From assembly GCA_964575425.1 (NCBI GenBank), contig CAZNRD010000007.1, forward strand, positions 44,052 through 108,051: DNA of 64,000 nt. The letters run 5' to 3'. The notes beneath the pieces were generated by a model. The model was not told where the DNA came from. It did no database searches and saw nothing but the letters and a program-made list of their open reading frames with translations. This DNA comes from DATEAV01 sp964575425. Lineage in GTDB: Bacteria; Chloroflexota; Anaerolineae; Anaerolineales; E44-bin32. A program made the position numbers and the translations under genes. This document shows positions 34,262 through 43,699 of the stretch, in pieces. Every line of letters begins with the position of its first letter. Within the stretch, counting starts at the first letter, position 1.

Positions 34262-35980
34262 GTGAACCTTCGGGCTCACCCGCCCGCGAAGATCGAAATG
34301 CTCACTCTGCTCCAAATCCTGCAAGACCGCGATCTGGGATTCCTCCGGGCCGTGGCCGAGCAGTGGGGGATTGATCTGCCCAGGGGAACTGCACTTGAGG
34401 CAGCCGCGGCCCTCGCGAGGGCAATGCTCGATCGCCAGGCAGTCGTTGAACATGTGGATACACTCAACCCCGCCACCCGCCAGCCTCTTGACTTCCTGAT
34501 CTCCCATGCAGGGCGCCATCCTGTCGCCGACGCCGAGCGCCGCTTCGGGTCGATCCGATCAATGGGGCCGGGTCGCCGCGATCGGGAGAAACCCTGGCGC
34601 AATCCTGCCTCTCCCCTTGAGGACCTCTGGTACCGCGGCCTGGTGGGGCGGGCCTTCGCCGACACGCCCTCCGGGCCTCAGGAGTTCTTGTTCCTCCCTA
34701 CCGACCTGCTGCCGCTGCTCCCCGCTCCGAACGCCGAAGTGGCGCGGTCGCTCGGTCATCCCGCACCCACCCCATCGTGGTCTCAGCCTGCCACCCTGGC
34801 CGCCGCCGACGACGCCACCACACTGCTGGCTTCCCTGCGCCGCCGGGCAGCTAAGGACCTGCCCCTGGAGGCGGAACGAGCTGCGCATCTGGCGCGCTTC
34901 CTTCTCCAGCCCGCGGCGGCCGACCTGCTGCTGACCGTGCTTCTCGAGGCTGGCCTGATCAGCGGCCCGCCCTACCAGCCTCAACCTCAATCGGTGCGCG
35001 CCTTCCTCGACCTGACCAGGCTGCAGGCCGTTCGCCGGCTCTTCCATGCATGGCTGGCCTCGACGACATGGAACGACCTGGCCCACGTGCCCGCACTCTC
35101 ATCGCCCTCGGGGCGATGGCCCAACCAACCCCTGTTGGCCCGCCAAACCGTCCTTGCGCTGCTGCACCGACTCCCACCACAAGCCTGGTGGGACGTGGAC
35201 TCGTTTGTTGCGGCGCTGCGCGAGGCGCATCCGGATTTCCAGCGCCCCGCTGGCGACTTCGATTCCTGGTACCTGCAAGACACGGCGACCGGCGCCTTCC
35301 TTCAGGGATTCGAGCACTGGGATCAGATTGAGGGCGCCCTGCTGCGATTCCTGATCCGCGGGCCGCTCCACTGGCTGGGGCTTCTCGACCTGGGCACAGC
35401 CTCGGCCGAGCCCAGGCCAACAGCCTTCCGACCATCCCAGTACGCCACAGCGCTGCTCGATCTCTCCGCCAGCCAGGCACTCCCCGGACATCCCTCGGCT
35501 CCAGCGACCATCGCGCCTGACGGCAGTGTGCTGGTGCCCCGCCTAGCGCCACTCGCAATGCGCTACCAGATCGCGCGCTTCACTGTTTGGGAAGACCTGG
35601 ACCAAGAGGGATGGCGCTTTCGCCTGACTCCGTCGGCCCTGCAGGCTGGCCGCCGCCAGGGGCTGCAGCTCAGCCAGATGCGCGCCGTGCTGGAGGCTGC
35701 CACGCAGAAGCCCTTGCCTCCGAACCTGCTGCGCGCCCTGGCGCGATACGATCAACGAGGATGCGAGGCCCGGCTGGAGCGAGCCCTGCTGCTGCACGTG
35801 GCCACCCCGGAGGTGCTTCGGGAGCTCAAGCGCAGCCGTGCCAGCGCCCGCTATCTCGGCGCCGACCTGGGCCCAACCGCCGTGCAGGTGCGCGAGCGCG
35901 ACTTGGATTCGCTGCGCCGCGCTGCTGCACGCCTGGGGATTCTCATCGATCCCCCCGATAAGGAAACGGGCCCGGCCTGA
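34262..35980 (+). CDS. Helicase-associated (XPB N-terminal-like) protein
   Basis: A 572-residue protein resembling the helicase XPB/Ssl2 N-terminal or helicase-associated domain proteins found in Chloroflexota and Actinobacteria, without any helicase motor. The N-terminus LLQILQDRDLGFLRAVAEQW and the C-terminal segment SRASARYLGADLGPTAVQVRERDLDSLRRAAARLGI (split at position 20 of the match) are the parts I recognise. The middle is Leu/Ala-rich and helical. GTG 34262 follows GGAGG at long spacing (12 bases); ATG 34298, which gives MLTLLQILQDRD, is an alternative start. A role in DNA transactions is guessed from the family name only. Confidence 0.65.
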   Translation: MNLRAHPPAKIEMLTLLQILQDRDLGFLRAVAEQWGIDLPRGTALEAAAALARAMLDRQAVVEHVDTLNPATRQPLDFLISHAGRHPVADAERRFGSIRSMGPGRRDREKPWRNPASPLEDLWYRGLVGRAFADTPSGPQEFLFLPTDLLPLLPAPNAEVARSLGHPAPTPSWSQPATLAAADDATTLLASLRRRAAKDLPLEAERAAHLARFLLQPAAADLLLTVLLEAGLISGPPYQPQPQSVRAFLDLTRLQAVRRLFHAWLASTTWNDLAHVPALSSPSGRWPNQPLLARQTVLALLHRLPPQAWWDVDSFVAALREAHPDFQRPAGDFDSWYLQDTATGAFLQGFEHWDQIEGALLRFLIRGPLHWLGLLDLGTASAEPRPTAFRPSQYATALLDLSASQALPGHPSAPATIAPDGSVLVPRLAPLAMRYQIARFTVWEDLDQEGWRFRLTPSALQAGRRQGLQLSQMRAVLEAATQKPLPPNLLRALARYDQRGCEARLERALLLHVATPEVLRELKRSRASARYLGADLGPTAVQVRERDLDSLRRAAARLGILIDPPDKETGPA

Positions 35981-36047
35981 CAGCACCGGTCTGATCCATG
36001 CGCTGCCTCGCACAGCCTGATGGATCCAAACCCGGAGGGGGAATCGT

Positions 36048-36434
36048 TCAGGCCTTCGGCCTCGCCGGGCGCTGCAGCGCCTTGTTCAGCGCCGCTTCCA
36101 GCTCGTCGATCGTGACCGGCTTGAAGACGAAGGCGCTCGCCCCAAGCGCCATCGCCTGGTCGACCTGGATGTCGGTCGTCTCCGATGAGAGCATCACCAC
36201 CGGCAGGCCCTTGAGTTCCCGCCTCATGCGCAGAAACTCGAGCATGTCGATCCCGCTGACCTCGGGCATGTTGATGTCGAGCACAATCACATCCGGGCGC
36301 GCCCCGGCCAGCAGACGTCTGGCAGCGCTGCGCACGTCGCGGTAGGCCTCAACCGAGTAGTCCAGCATCTGCAGCATCAGCCGGACGGCTCGTATCATCT
36401 CATCGTCATCATCGACGATCCATGCCAGAGCCAT
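36048..36434 (-). CDS. Single-domain response regulator (CheY-like receiver)
   Basis: A 128-residue receiver domain with the acidic pocket VDDDDE at 7-12, phosphoacceptor D53 in VLDINMPE, the switch serine in MLSSE and lysine in FKPVT. There is no output domain. It lies 8 bases downstream of uvrC on the same strand, probably in one transcript. Without a DNA-binding domain it must act through protein contacts or as a phosphorelay intermediate; the histidine kinases at 42.6-47.6 kb are possible partners. Confidence 0.92.
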   Translation of the reverse strand: MALAWIVDDDDEMIRAVRLMLQMLDYSVEAYRDVRSAARRLLAGARPDVIVLDINMPEVSGIDMLEFLRMRRELKGLPVVMLSSETTDIQVDQAMALGASAFVFKPVTIDELEAALNKALQRPARPKA

Positions 36435-36442
36435 CGAATCTC

Positions 36443-38302
36443 CTACAGAGTGCTTTTCAGGCGCTCGGCGAGGTCACGGCTGATCCCCGGGACGGCCATG
36501 AGTTCTTCCAGCCGAGCACGCCGGATCGCGCCGATGTCACCGAAAGCCCTGATCAGCGCTCGCCGCCGCGCCGGCCCGATGCCCGGGACTTCATCCAGGC
36601 GTGATGCCAGGCCGGTCTGCCGCCGACGCACCTCGTGCTGCGAGAGCGCAAAGCGGTGGGCCTCGTCGCGCACCCGCTGGATCAGGTGCAACCCATCCGA
36701 CCGCCGGCGAAGGATCACGGGATCGCTGCGGTCCGGAAGGTAGATCTCTTCGTGCTCCTTGGCCAGCCCTGCCACCGCCATTCTCCCGCTCAGGCCGAAG
36801 CTCTCAAGGACCTGCTGCGCCCTGCTTAGCTGCCCCTTGCCGCCGTCGACGATCAGCAGGTCCGGCAGCCGTCCGAAGGCGGGGTCGAGTTTGCCACCTG
36901 GCTGCGCCGCCTGCTCGCAGGCCGACTGCCAGCGGCGGAACCGGCGCTCGAGAATCTCCTGCATGCTGGCGAAGTCGTCCTGGACCTGCACCGTCTGGAT
37001 GTTGAACTTGCGGTACACCCGCCGGTTGGGAGCGCCCTGCTCGAAAACCACCATGCTCCCCGCCGCGGCCGTTCCCTGAGTGGTGGAGACATCGTAGCAC
37101 TCGATGCGGTTGGGAGGCTGCGGCAGCTCCAGCGCCTGCTGCAGCTCAGCCAGCGCCTGCACGTGCCTGCTGCGGTCGGCTTCCCACTGCACCCGCAACG
37201 CTGCCAGAGTCTCGGCGGCGTTTTCGGCCGCCAGCGTCACCAGCTCCTTCTTCGGCCCACGGCGCGGCACCTGAAGCACGACCTCGCCCTCGCCCCGCCG
37301 GCGCTTCAGCCAGTCCTCAATGATGCGAGCTTCCCCAACCTCCACCGGCAGCAGCACCCGCTGCGGCACATAGGCAGCCTCGGTGTAGAACTGCTTGACG
37401 AAGGCCTCCACCACTTCCCGGTCCTCGGCCTCCGCCGCGCCCTCGAGCACGAAGTACTCACGCCCGATCAGCTTCCCCTCTCGGATGAAGAACACCTGGA
37501 CGCACGCCCCCTGTTCGTCTCGGGCAAACGCGATGACATCCGAGTCGATCCGCTCCTGCGTCACCACCTTCTGCTGCTCGACCACCTTCCCAATCGCCAG
37601 GATCTGGTCGCGCAGACGGGCAGCCCGCTCGAACTGCAGACCTTCCGACGCGGCGGCCATCTCCGCACGCAGCCGCTCGACGACCGGCTCCGACCGCCCC
37701 TCCAGGAACCGGCAAAGGTCCCCGATCATCGCCCGGTATTCCGCCTCTCCCACGGCACCGATGCACGGCGCCAGGCATAGGCGGATGTCGTGGTACAGGC
37801 AGGCCCGAGCGTCAGTGCCGGTGATCACCCGATCGCAGGTCAGGTAGGGGAAAATGCGCCTCAGCACATCCAGGGTCTGATGAACAGCCCAAACGCTGGT
37901 GTAGGGACCAAAGAAGCGGCTGCCGTCATCGATCATGCGTCGGGTGACGGTGACTCTGGGAAACGGATCGGCCCGGTGGACCTTGATGTACGGGTAGCGC
38001 TTGTCATCCTTCAGCCGGACGTTGTAGCGAGGTCGATGACGCTTGATGAGCGTCATCTCAAGGATCAGAGCCTCCAGCTCCGACCCCACCACGATCCACT
38101 CAACATCCGCCACGCGCGACGCCAGCTCGGCCGTCTTCCCCGCCAGCCCGGCCGAGGCGTGGAAGTAGGAACGCACGCGGGCGCGCAGGTTGACAGCCTT
38201 ACCGACGTAGATGACTTCGCCGGTGGCATCTTTCATCAAGTAGCAGCCGGGTTTGGCCGGCAGGCCTTCCAGCTTTCCTCCCAGGCGATCGGGCAGAGCC
38301 AT
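36443..38302 (-). CDS. uvrC: Excinuclease ABC subunit C
   Basis: A 619-residue UvrC that makes both incisions in nucleotide excision repair. It has the GIY-YIG nuclease domain (KPGCYLMKDATGEVIYVGKA), the CLYHDIRLCLAPC cysteine motif, a UVR domain (about residues 205-240), the RNase H-like C-terminal nuclease (IECYDVSTTQGTAAAGSMVV; LLIVDGGKGQLS) and a terminal helix-hairpin-helix pair (EVPGIGPARRRALIRAFG, MAVPGISRDLAERL). Nothing is missing. A TAGAAT element lies 9 bases upstream of the start, as in rarA. It is followed at once by the CheY-like gene. Confidence 0.96.
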   Translation of the reverse strand: MALPDRLGGKLEGLPAKPGCYLMKDATGEVIYVGKAVNLRARVRSYFHASAGLAGKTAELASRVADVEWIVVGSELEALILEMTLIKRHRPRYNVRLKDDKRYPYIKVHRADPFPRVTVTRRMIDDGSRFFGPYTSVWAVHQTLDVLRRIFPYLTCDRVITGTDARACLYHDIRLCLAPCIGAVGEAEYRAMIGDLCRFLEGRSEPVVERLRAEMAAASEGLQFERAARLRDQILAIGKVVEQQKVVTQERIDSDVIAFARDEQGACVQVFFIREGKLIGREYFVLEGAAEAEDREVVEAFVKQFYTEAAYVPQRVLLPVEVGEARIIEDWLKRRRGEGEVVLQVPRRGPKKELVTLAAENAAETLAALRVQWEADRSRHVQALAELQQALELPQPPNRIECYDVSTTQGTAAAGSMVVFEQGAPNRRVYRKFNIQTVQVQDDFASMQEILERRFRRWQSACEQAAQPGGKLDPAFGRLPDLLIVDGGKGQLSRAQQVLESFGLSGRMAVAGLAKEHEEIYLPDRSDPVILRRRSDGLHLIQRVRDEAHRFALSQHEVRRRQTGLASRLDEVPGIGPARRRALIRAFGDIGAIRRARLEELMAVPGISRDLAERLKSTL

Positions 38303-38311
38303 GGCAACGGG

Positions 38312-38317
38312 ATTCTA
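38312..38317 (-). promoter_or_regulatory. -10 element for uvrC, leaderless spacing
   Basis: TAGAAT on the minus strand, 9 bases before the uvrC ATG, inside TAGAATCCC, the same string as before rarA. No LexA-like palindrome was seen. Confidence 0.4.
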
Positions 38318-38379
38318 GCACACGGGGTCGGGCCTGCCCCGCAGCAGGCTCATGGCGCAGTCAGGACCAGCATCCAGGC

Positions 38380-38385
38380 TATAAT
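38380..38385 (+). promoter_or_regulatory. -10 element for the lipoprotein gene, leaderless spacing
   Basis: A perfect TATAAT whose last base is 7 bases before the ATG at 38393. Transcription would begin at or next to the start codon, and there is no Shine-Dalgarno. Confidence 0.5.
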
Positions 38386-38392
38386 AACCAGG

Positions 38393-39664
38393 ATGCTCCC
38401 TCGACTCTTGCTCACACTCTCTCTTCTTGGCGCCCTCGCCGGGTGCTCAGGCATCGCCGGGCAATCGCCTTCGGCAGCCACGCCCTCACCGACCTCTCTT
38501 ACCGCATCCCCTGTAACCCCCGACACCACCCCGACCGCGCCTCTCCGCCTCGTGCTTTGGCTGCCTGCAAGCATCGCACCGGAGCGCACCACCCCCGCAG
38601 GTGCCGTGCTGACGCAACGCCTTGCCCAATTCGAGGAATCACATCCAGGCATCAACCTCCAGATTCGCCTGAAGGCCGACGCTGGCACCGCTGGACTCCT
38701 AGAGACTCTGATCGCGGCCGCAGCCGCCGCGCCGGCGGCGCTCCCCGACGCACTCCTGCTCGACCCCGTCGGGCTCAGCGCAGCCGCTCTCAAGGGCCTG
38801 ATTGTTCCGCTCGATGGCCTGGTCCCAGCCCCATCGGAGCCCGAGTGGTATGCCTACGCGGTGGAAGCAGCCAGGGTCGACGGCGTGGTCTACGGGCTGC
38901 CGGTCGGCGCAGAGGCGCAAGTCCTTGCCTATCGCACGGATGCCTACGACTCCCCTCCGCTGTCATGGTCCAATGTCCTATCCGGCCCGGTTCCCGCTCT
39001 CTTCCCCGCCGCCGATCCGACCGCTTCGTTCACGCTGGCGCAGCTCCTGGCCGCGCGCGCCCGCCTCTACGATAGCGGCGGCCGCCCCATGATCGACCAG
39101 CCCGCTCTGGTGGACATCCTCAGCTTCTACCAGGCGGCTCGTTCAGCAGGTGTGCTCCCTCTCTCGGCCCGGCAGTACGCCAGCGCCCCGGACACCTGGA
39201 GGGTCTTCGAAGAGGGGCGCACACTTGCCGCAGAGGCCCGGCTCCGCCCCTTCTTGCTGGAAGCCAACCCGGCCATCCATGCTGCCATACCGCTGCCGAC
39301 GCGAGATGGTGCCGGCATCAGCCTGGTCTGGAGCTGGTCGTGGGCCGTGGTCACGCGCGACTCCGTCCGTCAGCGGGCGGTTGGCGAGCTCATCGTTTGG
39401 CTGAGTCAGCCCGAGTTCCTGGCTGCGTGGACGCGGGCGGCAGGACTGCTACCGCCCAAGCCCGCGGCCCTGGAACGTTGGCCCGCCGGAAGCGACTCCA
39501 GTCTGGCAAGCCAATTGGTGACCGCGGCCGTGCCTGCCCCATCCGCCGAGACCACTGGCATCTTCGGCCCTCCGCTGCAGCAGGCCGTGCAGGCGGTCCT
39601 GAGCGGGCAGAGCAGCCCTGAGGAGGCGGCACGCGCCGCAGCCCAGGCGGTCCAGAATCCCTGA
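38393..39664 (+). CDS. Extracellular solute-binding lipoprotein
   Basis: A 423-residue lipoprotein. The signal peptide is MLPRLLLTLSLLGALAGC with lipobox LAGC and lipidated cysteine C18, followed by a Ser/Thr/Pro linker (19-55). The rest follows family-1 sugar ABC binding proteins: LRLVLWLPAS, LTQRLAQFEESHPGINLQIR, DALLLDP, VYGLPVGAEAQVLAYRTDAY and WSWAVVTRDSVRQRAVGELI. No permease or ATPase gene is adjacent, so it is an orphan binding protein. The frame continues upstream into uvrC antisense, but this ATG gives a perfect signal peptide and lies next to TATAAT. Confidence 0.88.
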   Translation: MLPRLLLTLSLLGALAGCSGIAGQSPSAATPSPTSLTASPVTPDTTPTAPLRLVLWLPASIAPERTTPAGAVLTQRLAQFEESHPGINLQIRLKADAGTAGLLETLIAAAAAAPAALPDALLLDPVGLSAAALKGLIVPLDGLVPAPSEPEWYAYAVEAARVDGVVYGLPVGAEAQVLAYRTDAYDSPPLSWSNVLSGPVPALFPAADPTASFTLAQLLAARARLYDSGGRPMIDQPALVDILSFYQAARSAGVLPLSARQYASAPDTWRVFEEGRTLAAEARLRPFLLEANPAIHAAIPLPTRDGAGISLVWSWSWAVVTRDSVRQRAVGELIVWLSQPEFLAAWTRAAGLLPPKPAALERWPAGSDSSLASQLVTAAVPAPSAETTGIFGPPLQQAVQAVLSGQSSPEEAARAAAQAVQNP

Positions 39665-39694
39665 GGCGGGCGCCGTCTTCAACCCACGAGGACA

Positions 39695-41065
39695 ATGCAG
39701 CTTCGCATTCGGGATCACCCGGCACACTTGAGCACTCTCAGTCGCGCGGCGCTCCAGGCGGCCGATGCCGGTGCGGCCATTGAGCGCACCCTGCGGCCAC
39801 GGGGAAGGGTGCTGTACATCGGCTCCCATCGCCTTCGCCTCTCCGCCAATTCCCGTATCTGCCTCGTCGCCCTTGGCAAGGCAGCCCCAGCCATGGCAGA
39901 AGCAGCCTGTCGCCTGCTGGGCAGCCGGATCGCAGCCGGCGTTGTGACCGCCCTGGCGGGACCTCCACCATCAACTCCCCTGCTACGAGCCCTCCAGAGC
40001 GAAGGACGGCTCGAAGTCATCTTCACCGGACATCCCCTGCCCGACGGAGGCAGCCTGGCCGCCGGCAGAGCGGCGGCATCGATGCTCGACGGCACCGGCC
40101 CCGACGATGTCTTGCTGGCACTGGTGTCCGGCGGCGGCTCGGCCATGTTCGAACTGGTGTTGCCCGGCATCGATGTGGAAGACCTTCGGAAGATGAACGA
40201 TCTGCTGCTGCGATCGGGCGCTCCGATCGAGGCCATCAACACTGTGCGGCGCAGCCTGTCCCTGGTCAAGGCTGGTGGCCTGGCCCGACTGGCGGCGCCG
40301 GCGCGGACTGTGGCTCTCATCCTTTCCGACGTTGTGGGAGATCGACTGTCGGCGGTCGCCTCCGGCCCGACGATCCTGCGCCGCGCAGACCCGGCGGCGG
40401 CGCGCCGGATTCTCAAGCGCTTTGGCTTGTGGCCCCGCACGCCCCTGGCGGTGAAACGCGCAGTGGCGGCAACGGGCAGCCAGGAATCGGAAACGCGACC
40501 CGTCTCGCCGCGGCCGATCAACATCCTCGCTGCCAGCAACCGTCAGGTCGTTGAGTCAGTGGCGTGCGAGGCTGCGGCCATGGGCTTCACCGTGACGATC
40601 GTATCCCGGCGCATGCACGGGGAGGCGCGCGTGGTCGCTGAGGAATTTGTCCGGCGCCTGTTGCGCGCGCCGCCTCCGGCCTGTCTGCTATTGGGTGGGG
40701 AGACGACCGTGACGGTACGGAACGGCGGCCGCGGCGGTCGCAATCAGGAGCTGGCGCTGGCTGCGGCGCTCGCTCTCCAGGGAGTGCCCGGCCTGGCACT
40801 CATGGCGCTGGCCACCGACGGCATCGACGGCCCCACCGATGCCGCGGGCGCTGTGGTCACCGGGGAAACCGTTCCGCGCGCACGCGCCCTCGGCCTCGAC
40901 CCCGCCCAGGCGCTGGCGCGGCACGACTCCTATCCACTGCTCGACGCCGTTGGCGCCCTCCTGCGCACCGGCCCGACGGGGACGAACCTGGGGGACCTGG
41001 TCATTGGCCTCGCCTACCCGCCCCAGGGGGGAGGTGCCAACCCGGGTCGCCCGCAATCCATTTGA
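39695..41065 (+). CDS. Glycerate 2-kinase (MOFRL family)
   Basis: A 456-residue glycerate kinase of the GckA type that phosphorylates glycerate to 2-phosphoglycerate. The N-terminal part contains ALGKAAPAMAEAA, FTGHPLPDGGSLAAGRAA, LALVSGGGSAMFELVLPGI and SDVVGDRLSAVASGPT; the C-terminal MOFRL domain contains CLLLGGETTVTVRNGGRGGRNQELALAAAL and LATDGIDGPTDAAGAVV. It is likely cytoplasmic. The promoter of the next gene overlaps its last codons. It connects serine/glycerate metabolism to glycolysis. Confidence 0.92.
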   Translation: MQLRIRDHPAHLSTLSRAALQAADAGAAIERTLRPRGRVLYIGSHRLRLSANSRICLVALGKAAPAMAEAACRLLGSRIAAGVVTALAGPPPSTPLLRALQSEGRLEVIFTGHPLPDGGSLAAGRAAASMLDGTGPDDVLLALVSGGGSAMFELVLPGIDVEDLRKMNDLLLRSGAPIEAINTVRRSLSLVKAGGLARLAAPARTVALILSDVVGDRLSAVASGPTILRRADPAAARRILKRFGLWPRTPLAVKRAVAATGSQESETRPVSPRPINILAASNRQVVESVACEAAAMGFTVTIVSRRMHGEARVVAEEFVRRLLRAPPPACLLLGGETTVTVRNGGRGGRNQELALAAALALQGVPGLALMALATDGIDGPTDAAGAVVTGETVPRARALGLDPAQALARHDSYPLLDAVGALLRTGPTGTNLGDLVIGLAYPPQGGGANPGRPQSI

Positions 41066-41090
41066 CCCCCATTCTCGCCCCTGCTACAAT
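41062..41090 (+). promoter_or_regulatory. Sigma-70-type promoter of the phosphohexomutase gene
   Basis: TTGACC at 41062-41067 and TACAAT at 41085-41090 with a 17-base spacer, 31 bases before the ATG at 41122. The -35 box overlaps the glycerate kinase stop codon. Confidence 0.65.
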
Positions 41091-41121
41091 CCCCCGCCCG
41101 ACATCTGCCCTCGAGGAGACC

Positions 41122-42582
41122 ATGCCCATCCAATTCGGCACCGACGGCTGGCGCGCCGTAATCTCGGATACCTTCACTTTTCACAACCTGCGCCTGGTGG
41201 CCCAGGCCATCGCCGATGCCGTCGCCTCGGAAGAATGGCTCAACGGCACCTCGAGCGACCTGAGAGCCGACCCGCGGAAGATGGTGGTCGGCTTCGACAC
41301 GCGCTTCCTCTCCGACCGCTACGCTGTCGAAGCCGCCCGCGTCCTGGCCGCCAACGGCTTCAAAGTCCACCTGAGCACCGCCGACGCTCCCACCCCTGCC
41401 ATCTCCTACGCTGTCCGCCACCTGAGCGCCATCGGCGGGGTGATGATCACCGCATCCCACAACGCCCCGCGCTACAACGGCGTCAAGCTCAAGGCGGCCT
41501 ACGGCGGCTCGGCCTTGCCTGAGCAGTGCCGTCGGGTCGAGGTCTACCTGAATGACAACGAACGTCGTGGGCGCGGCCCGAACCTGCTGGACTACGATCA
41601 GGCACGCGCCTCCGGCCTGATCGAGCGCTTGAACCCCACCCCCGCCTACTACGACCACCTGCGCACGCTGATCGACCTCGATGCCATCGCCGACAACCCG
41701 CAGCGCATTGTTGTCGACTCGATGTACGGCGCCGGCCGCGGGCAGATCCGCGGCCTGCTGCAGGGCACGGGCTGTGAGGTGTTCGAGGTGCGCGGCGAGA
41801 TGAACCCTGGCTTCGGCGGCATCCACCCCGAGCCGATCGCCCGCTACCTGGGAGCCCTGGCCGGAGCCATCGCCGCTGGCCACGGCCAGTTGGGCCTGGC
41901 CACCGATGGCGACGCCGATCGCATCGCCGCCATGGACGGCCGCGGCCAGTACGTTGATCCACACCGCATCCTGGCCGTGGCCCTCAAGTACTTGGTCGAG
42001 CGCCGCGGTTGGCGGGGCAAGGTCATCAAGACAATCTCCACCACACAGATGCTCAACCGCCTTGGCCGCAAGTACGGCCTGGAAGTCATCGAGACGCCCG
42101 TGGGCTTCAACCACATCGCCGACTGGATGCTCAAAGACGATGTCCTCATCGGAGGCGAGGAATCCGGCGGCATGTCCTTCCGCGGCCACATCCCCGAGGG
42201 CGACGGCATCTTGATGGGCCTGCTGCTGGTGGAGGTGACCGCTGCTGCTCGTGCCCCGCTGGAGGAACTGGTGGCCGACGTCCTGGCCGAGGTCGGCCCG
42301 ACCCACTACGCCCGGCTCGACCTGCGCCTGGCCGCTCCCGTATCCAAAGAGCGCATGGTGGCCCGCCTGCGAGACGACGCCCCCGCTCGCATCGGCGGCA
42401 CGGCCGTGGTTTCGGTGAACGAGCTCGATGGCGTCAAGTACATCCTGGCCGACGAGTCGTGGCTTCTGATCCGACCCTCCGGGACCGAGCCTGTCCTGCG
42501 CATCTACGCCGAAGGTCCCGAAGCCACAGCCGTCGAGGCCCTGTTGGCCCACGGGCGGGCAGTGGCCGAGGCTCGCAGCTGA
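41122..42582 (+). CDS. Phosphoglucomutase/phosphomannomutase family protein
   Basis: A 486-residue alpha-D-phosphohexomutase with all four sites: the phosphoserine S112 in MITASHNAPRYNG, the metal loop TDGDADR (D262, D264, D266), the sugar-specificity loop GGEESGGMSF and the phosphate-binding loop IRPSGTEPVLRIY. It interconverts hexose-1- and hexose-6-phosphates; the specific sugar is not decided by these motifs. ATG 41122 with GAGGAG is preferred over the frame opening at 41062, which overlaps the previous gene. Confidence 0.93.
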   Translation: MPIQFGTDGWRAVISDTFTFHNLRLVAQAIADAVASEEWLNGTSSDLRADPRKMVVGFDTRFLSDRYAVEAARVLAANGFKVHLSTADAPTPAISYAVRHLSAIGGVMITASHNAPRYNGVKLKAAYGGSALPEQCRRVEVYLNDNERRGRGPNLLDYDQARASGLIERLNPTPAYYDHLRTLIDLDAIADNPQRIVVDSMYGAGRGQIRGLLQGTGCEVFEVRGEMNPGFGGIHPEPIARYLGALAGAIAAGHGQLGLATDGDADRIAAMDGRGQYVDPHRILAVALKYLVERRGWRGKVIKTISTTQMLNRLGRKYGLEVIETPVGFNHIADWMLKDDVLIGGEESGGMSFRGHIPEGDGILMGLLLVEVTAAARAPLEELVADVLAEVGPTHYARLDLRLAAPVSKERMVARLRDDAPARIGGTAVVSVNELDGVKYILADESWLLIRPSGTEPVLRIYAEGPEATAVEALLAHGRAVAEARS

Positions 42583-42588
42583 TCTCGC

Positions 42589-43698
42589 TCAACCCACAGC
42601 CGGCAGTCTGATCCAGAAGGTGCTGCCCTGACCCACCTGGCTGCGCGCCCCGAGCGTGCCCCCGTGCAGCTCCACCAGGCCTTTGCAGATTGCCAGGCCG
42701 GAACCCGTGCCCCGCTGGCATCGCTTCTGTCGGTCAATCTGATGAAACAGATTGAACAGCGACGACAGCTCCTCGCGCGGAATCCCCTCGCCTTCATCCT
42801 CGATCTCGATCCAGACGAAGCTGCCGGAAGCGCCCGCGCGTACCCAGAGGCGCTGGCTTTCCGGGCGCGAGAACTTGATGGCGTTGTCCAGCAGGCGTCC
42901 GATGGCGTCGGAGAGAAAGACCTCGTCTGCGGTCACGGCGGGCAGGTCGTCCGGGACCTGAAGCACAAGGACCAGTCCCTGGTCCTGAGCTGCCTTTTCG
43001 TACTTGCGGGCAAGCGTGCGCAGCCAGGGGCCGAGGTCGTCGATGGGGCGGCGGCGGAGCAGGTAGAGCCTCTCCGCTTCGCCGGTCTCAATCTCCACCA
43101 GGGCGATGAAATCGAACACCAGCCGCTGCAGCCGCTCGGCTCCGCGACGGATGCCCTGCATGAACTGTCGGAACTCTTCGTAGGAAAGGTCGGCCCCTCC
43201 TTCGTCGAGCATCTGGCTGTAGTTGATGACGTACGTCAGGGGCGTGCGGAATTCGTGGTTGAGCGTGCTCAGGATAGTGCGTTTGAGCGCCGTCAGGCGC
43301 TCCTCGGCCTTGCGCTCCAGCGCCTCCCGGCGCGACAACTTTCCGCGCACCGCAGCCAGCAGGTCCTCTTGCTCGAACGGCTTGGTGATGTAGTCATCGG
43401 CACCAAGCTCCTTGCCGCGGCGCACATCTGTCTTTTCGCCCCGCGCTGTGAGAAAGATGAAAGGGATGTCCAGCCATTCGGGCCGCTGGCGCACCCGTTC
43501 GTAGAACTGGTACCCGTCGATGCCCGGCATCATGATGTCGGAGAGGATCAGGTCGGGGTGGCATTCCTCCAGCAGGCGCAGGGCCGCGCCCGCCTCGGCC
43601 GCCGCCAGCACGCGGTACCCGGCCATCTCCAGCAGGTCCTGAATCCCGGTCAGCATCGGGGCATTGTCCTCAACCACCAGGATCAGCGGCCGCTCCAT
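42589..43698 (-). CDS. Receiver-histidine kinase hybrid
   Basis: A 369-residue signalling protein. An N-terminal receiver (VVEDNAP; phosphoacceptor D54 in LSDIMMPG; K107 in ITKPFEQ) is joined directly to a HisKA domain with H148 in LNHEFRTPL and a HATPase domain (DNAIKFS N-box, EDEGEGIP G1, RGTGSGLAI G2). The order receiver-kinase without an input domain suggests that it is phosphorylated by a partner and then acts as a kinase. It begins inside the last codons of the large kinase gene, so the two are coupled. The start at 43698 was preferred to the GTG at 43722. Confidence 0.9.
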   Translation of the reverse strand: MERPLILVVEDNAPMLTGIQDLLEMAGYRVLAAAEAGAALRLLEECHPDLILSDIMMPGIDGYQFYERVRQRPEWLDIPFIFLTARGEKTDVRRGKELGADDYITKPFEQEDLLAAVRGKLSRREALERKAEERLTALKRTILSTLNHEFRTPLTYVINYSQMLDEGGADLSYEEFRQFMQGIRRGAERLQRLVFDFIALVEIETGEAERLYLLRRRPIDDLGPWLRTLARKYEKAAQDQGLVLVLQVPDDLPAVTADEVFLSDAIGRLLDNAIKFSRPESQRLWVRAGASGSFVWIEIEDEGEGIPREELSSLFNLFHQIDRQKRCQRGTGSGLAICKGLVELHGGTLGARSQVGQGSTFWIRLPAVG

Positions 43699-43699
43699 C

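Noticed and set aside
37790..38392. Upstream extension of the lipoprotein frame by 201 codons
   Set aside because: It is antisense to uvrC, and the ATG at 38393 gives a perfect signal peptide and lipobox next to TATAAT.
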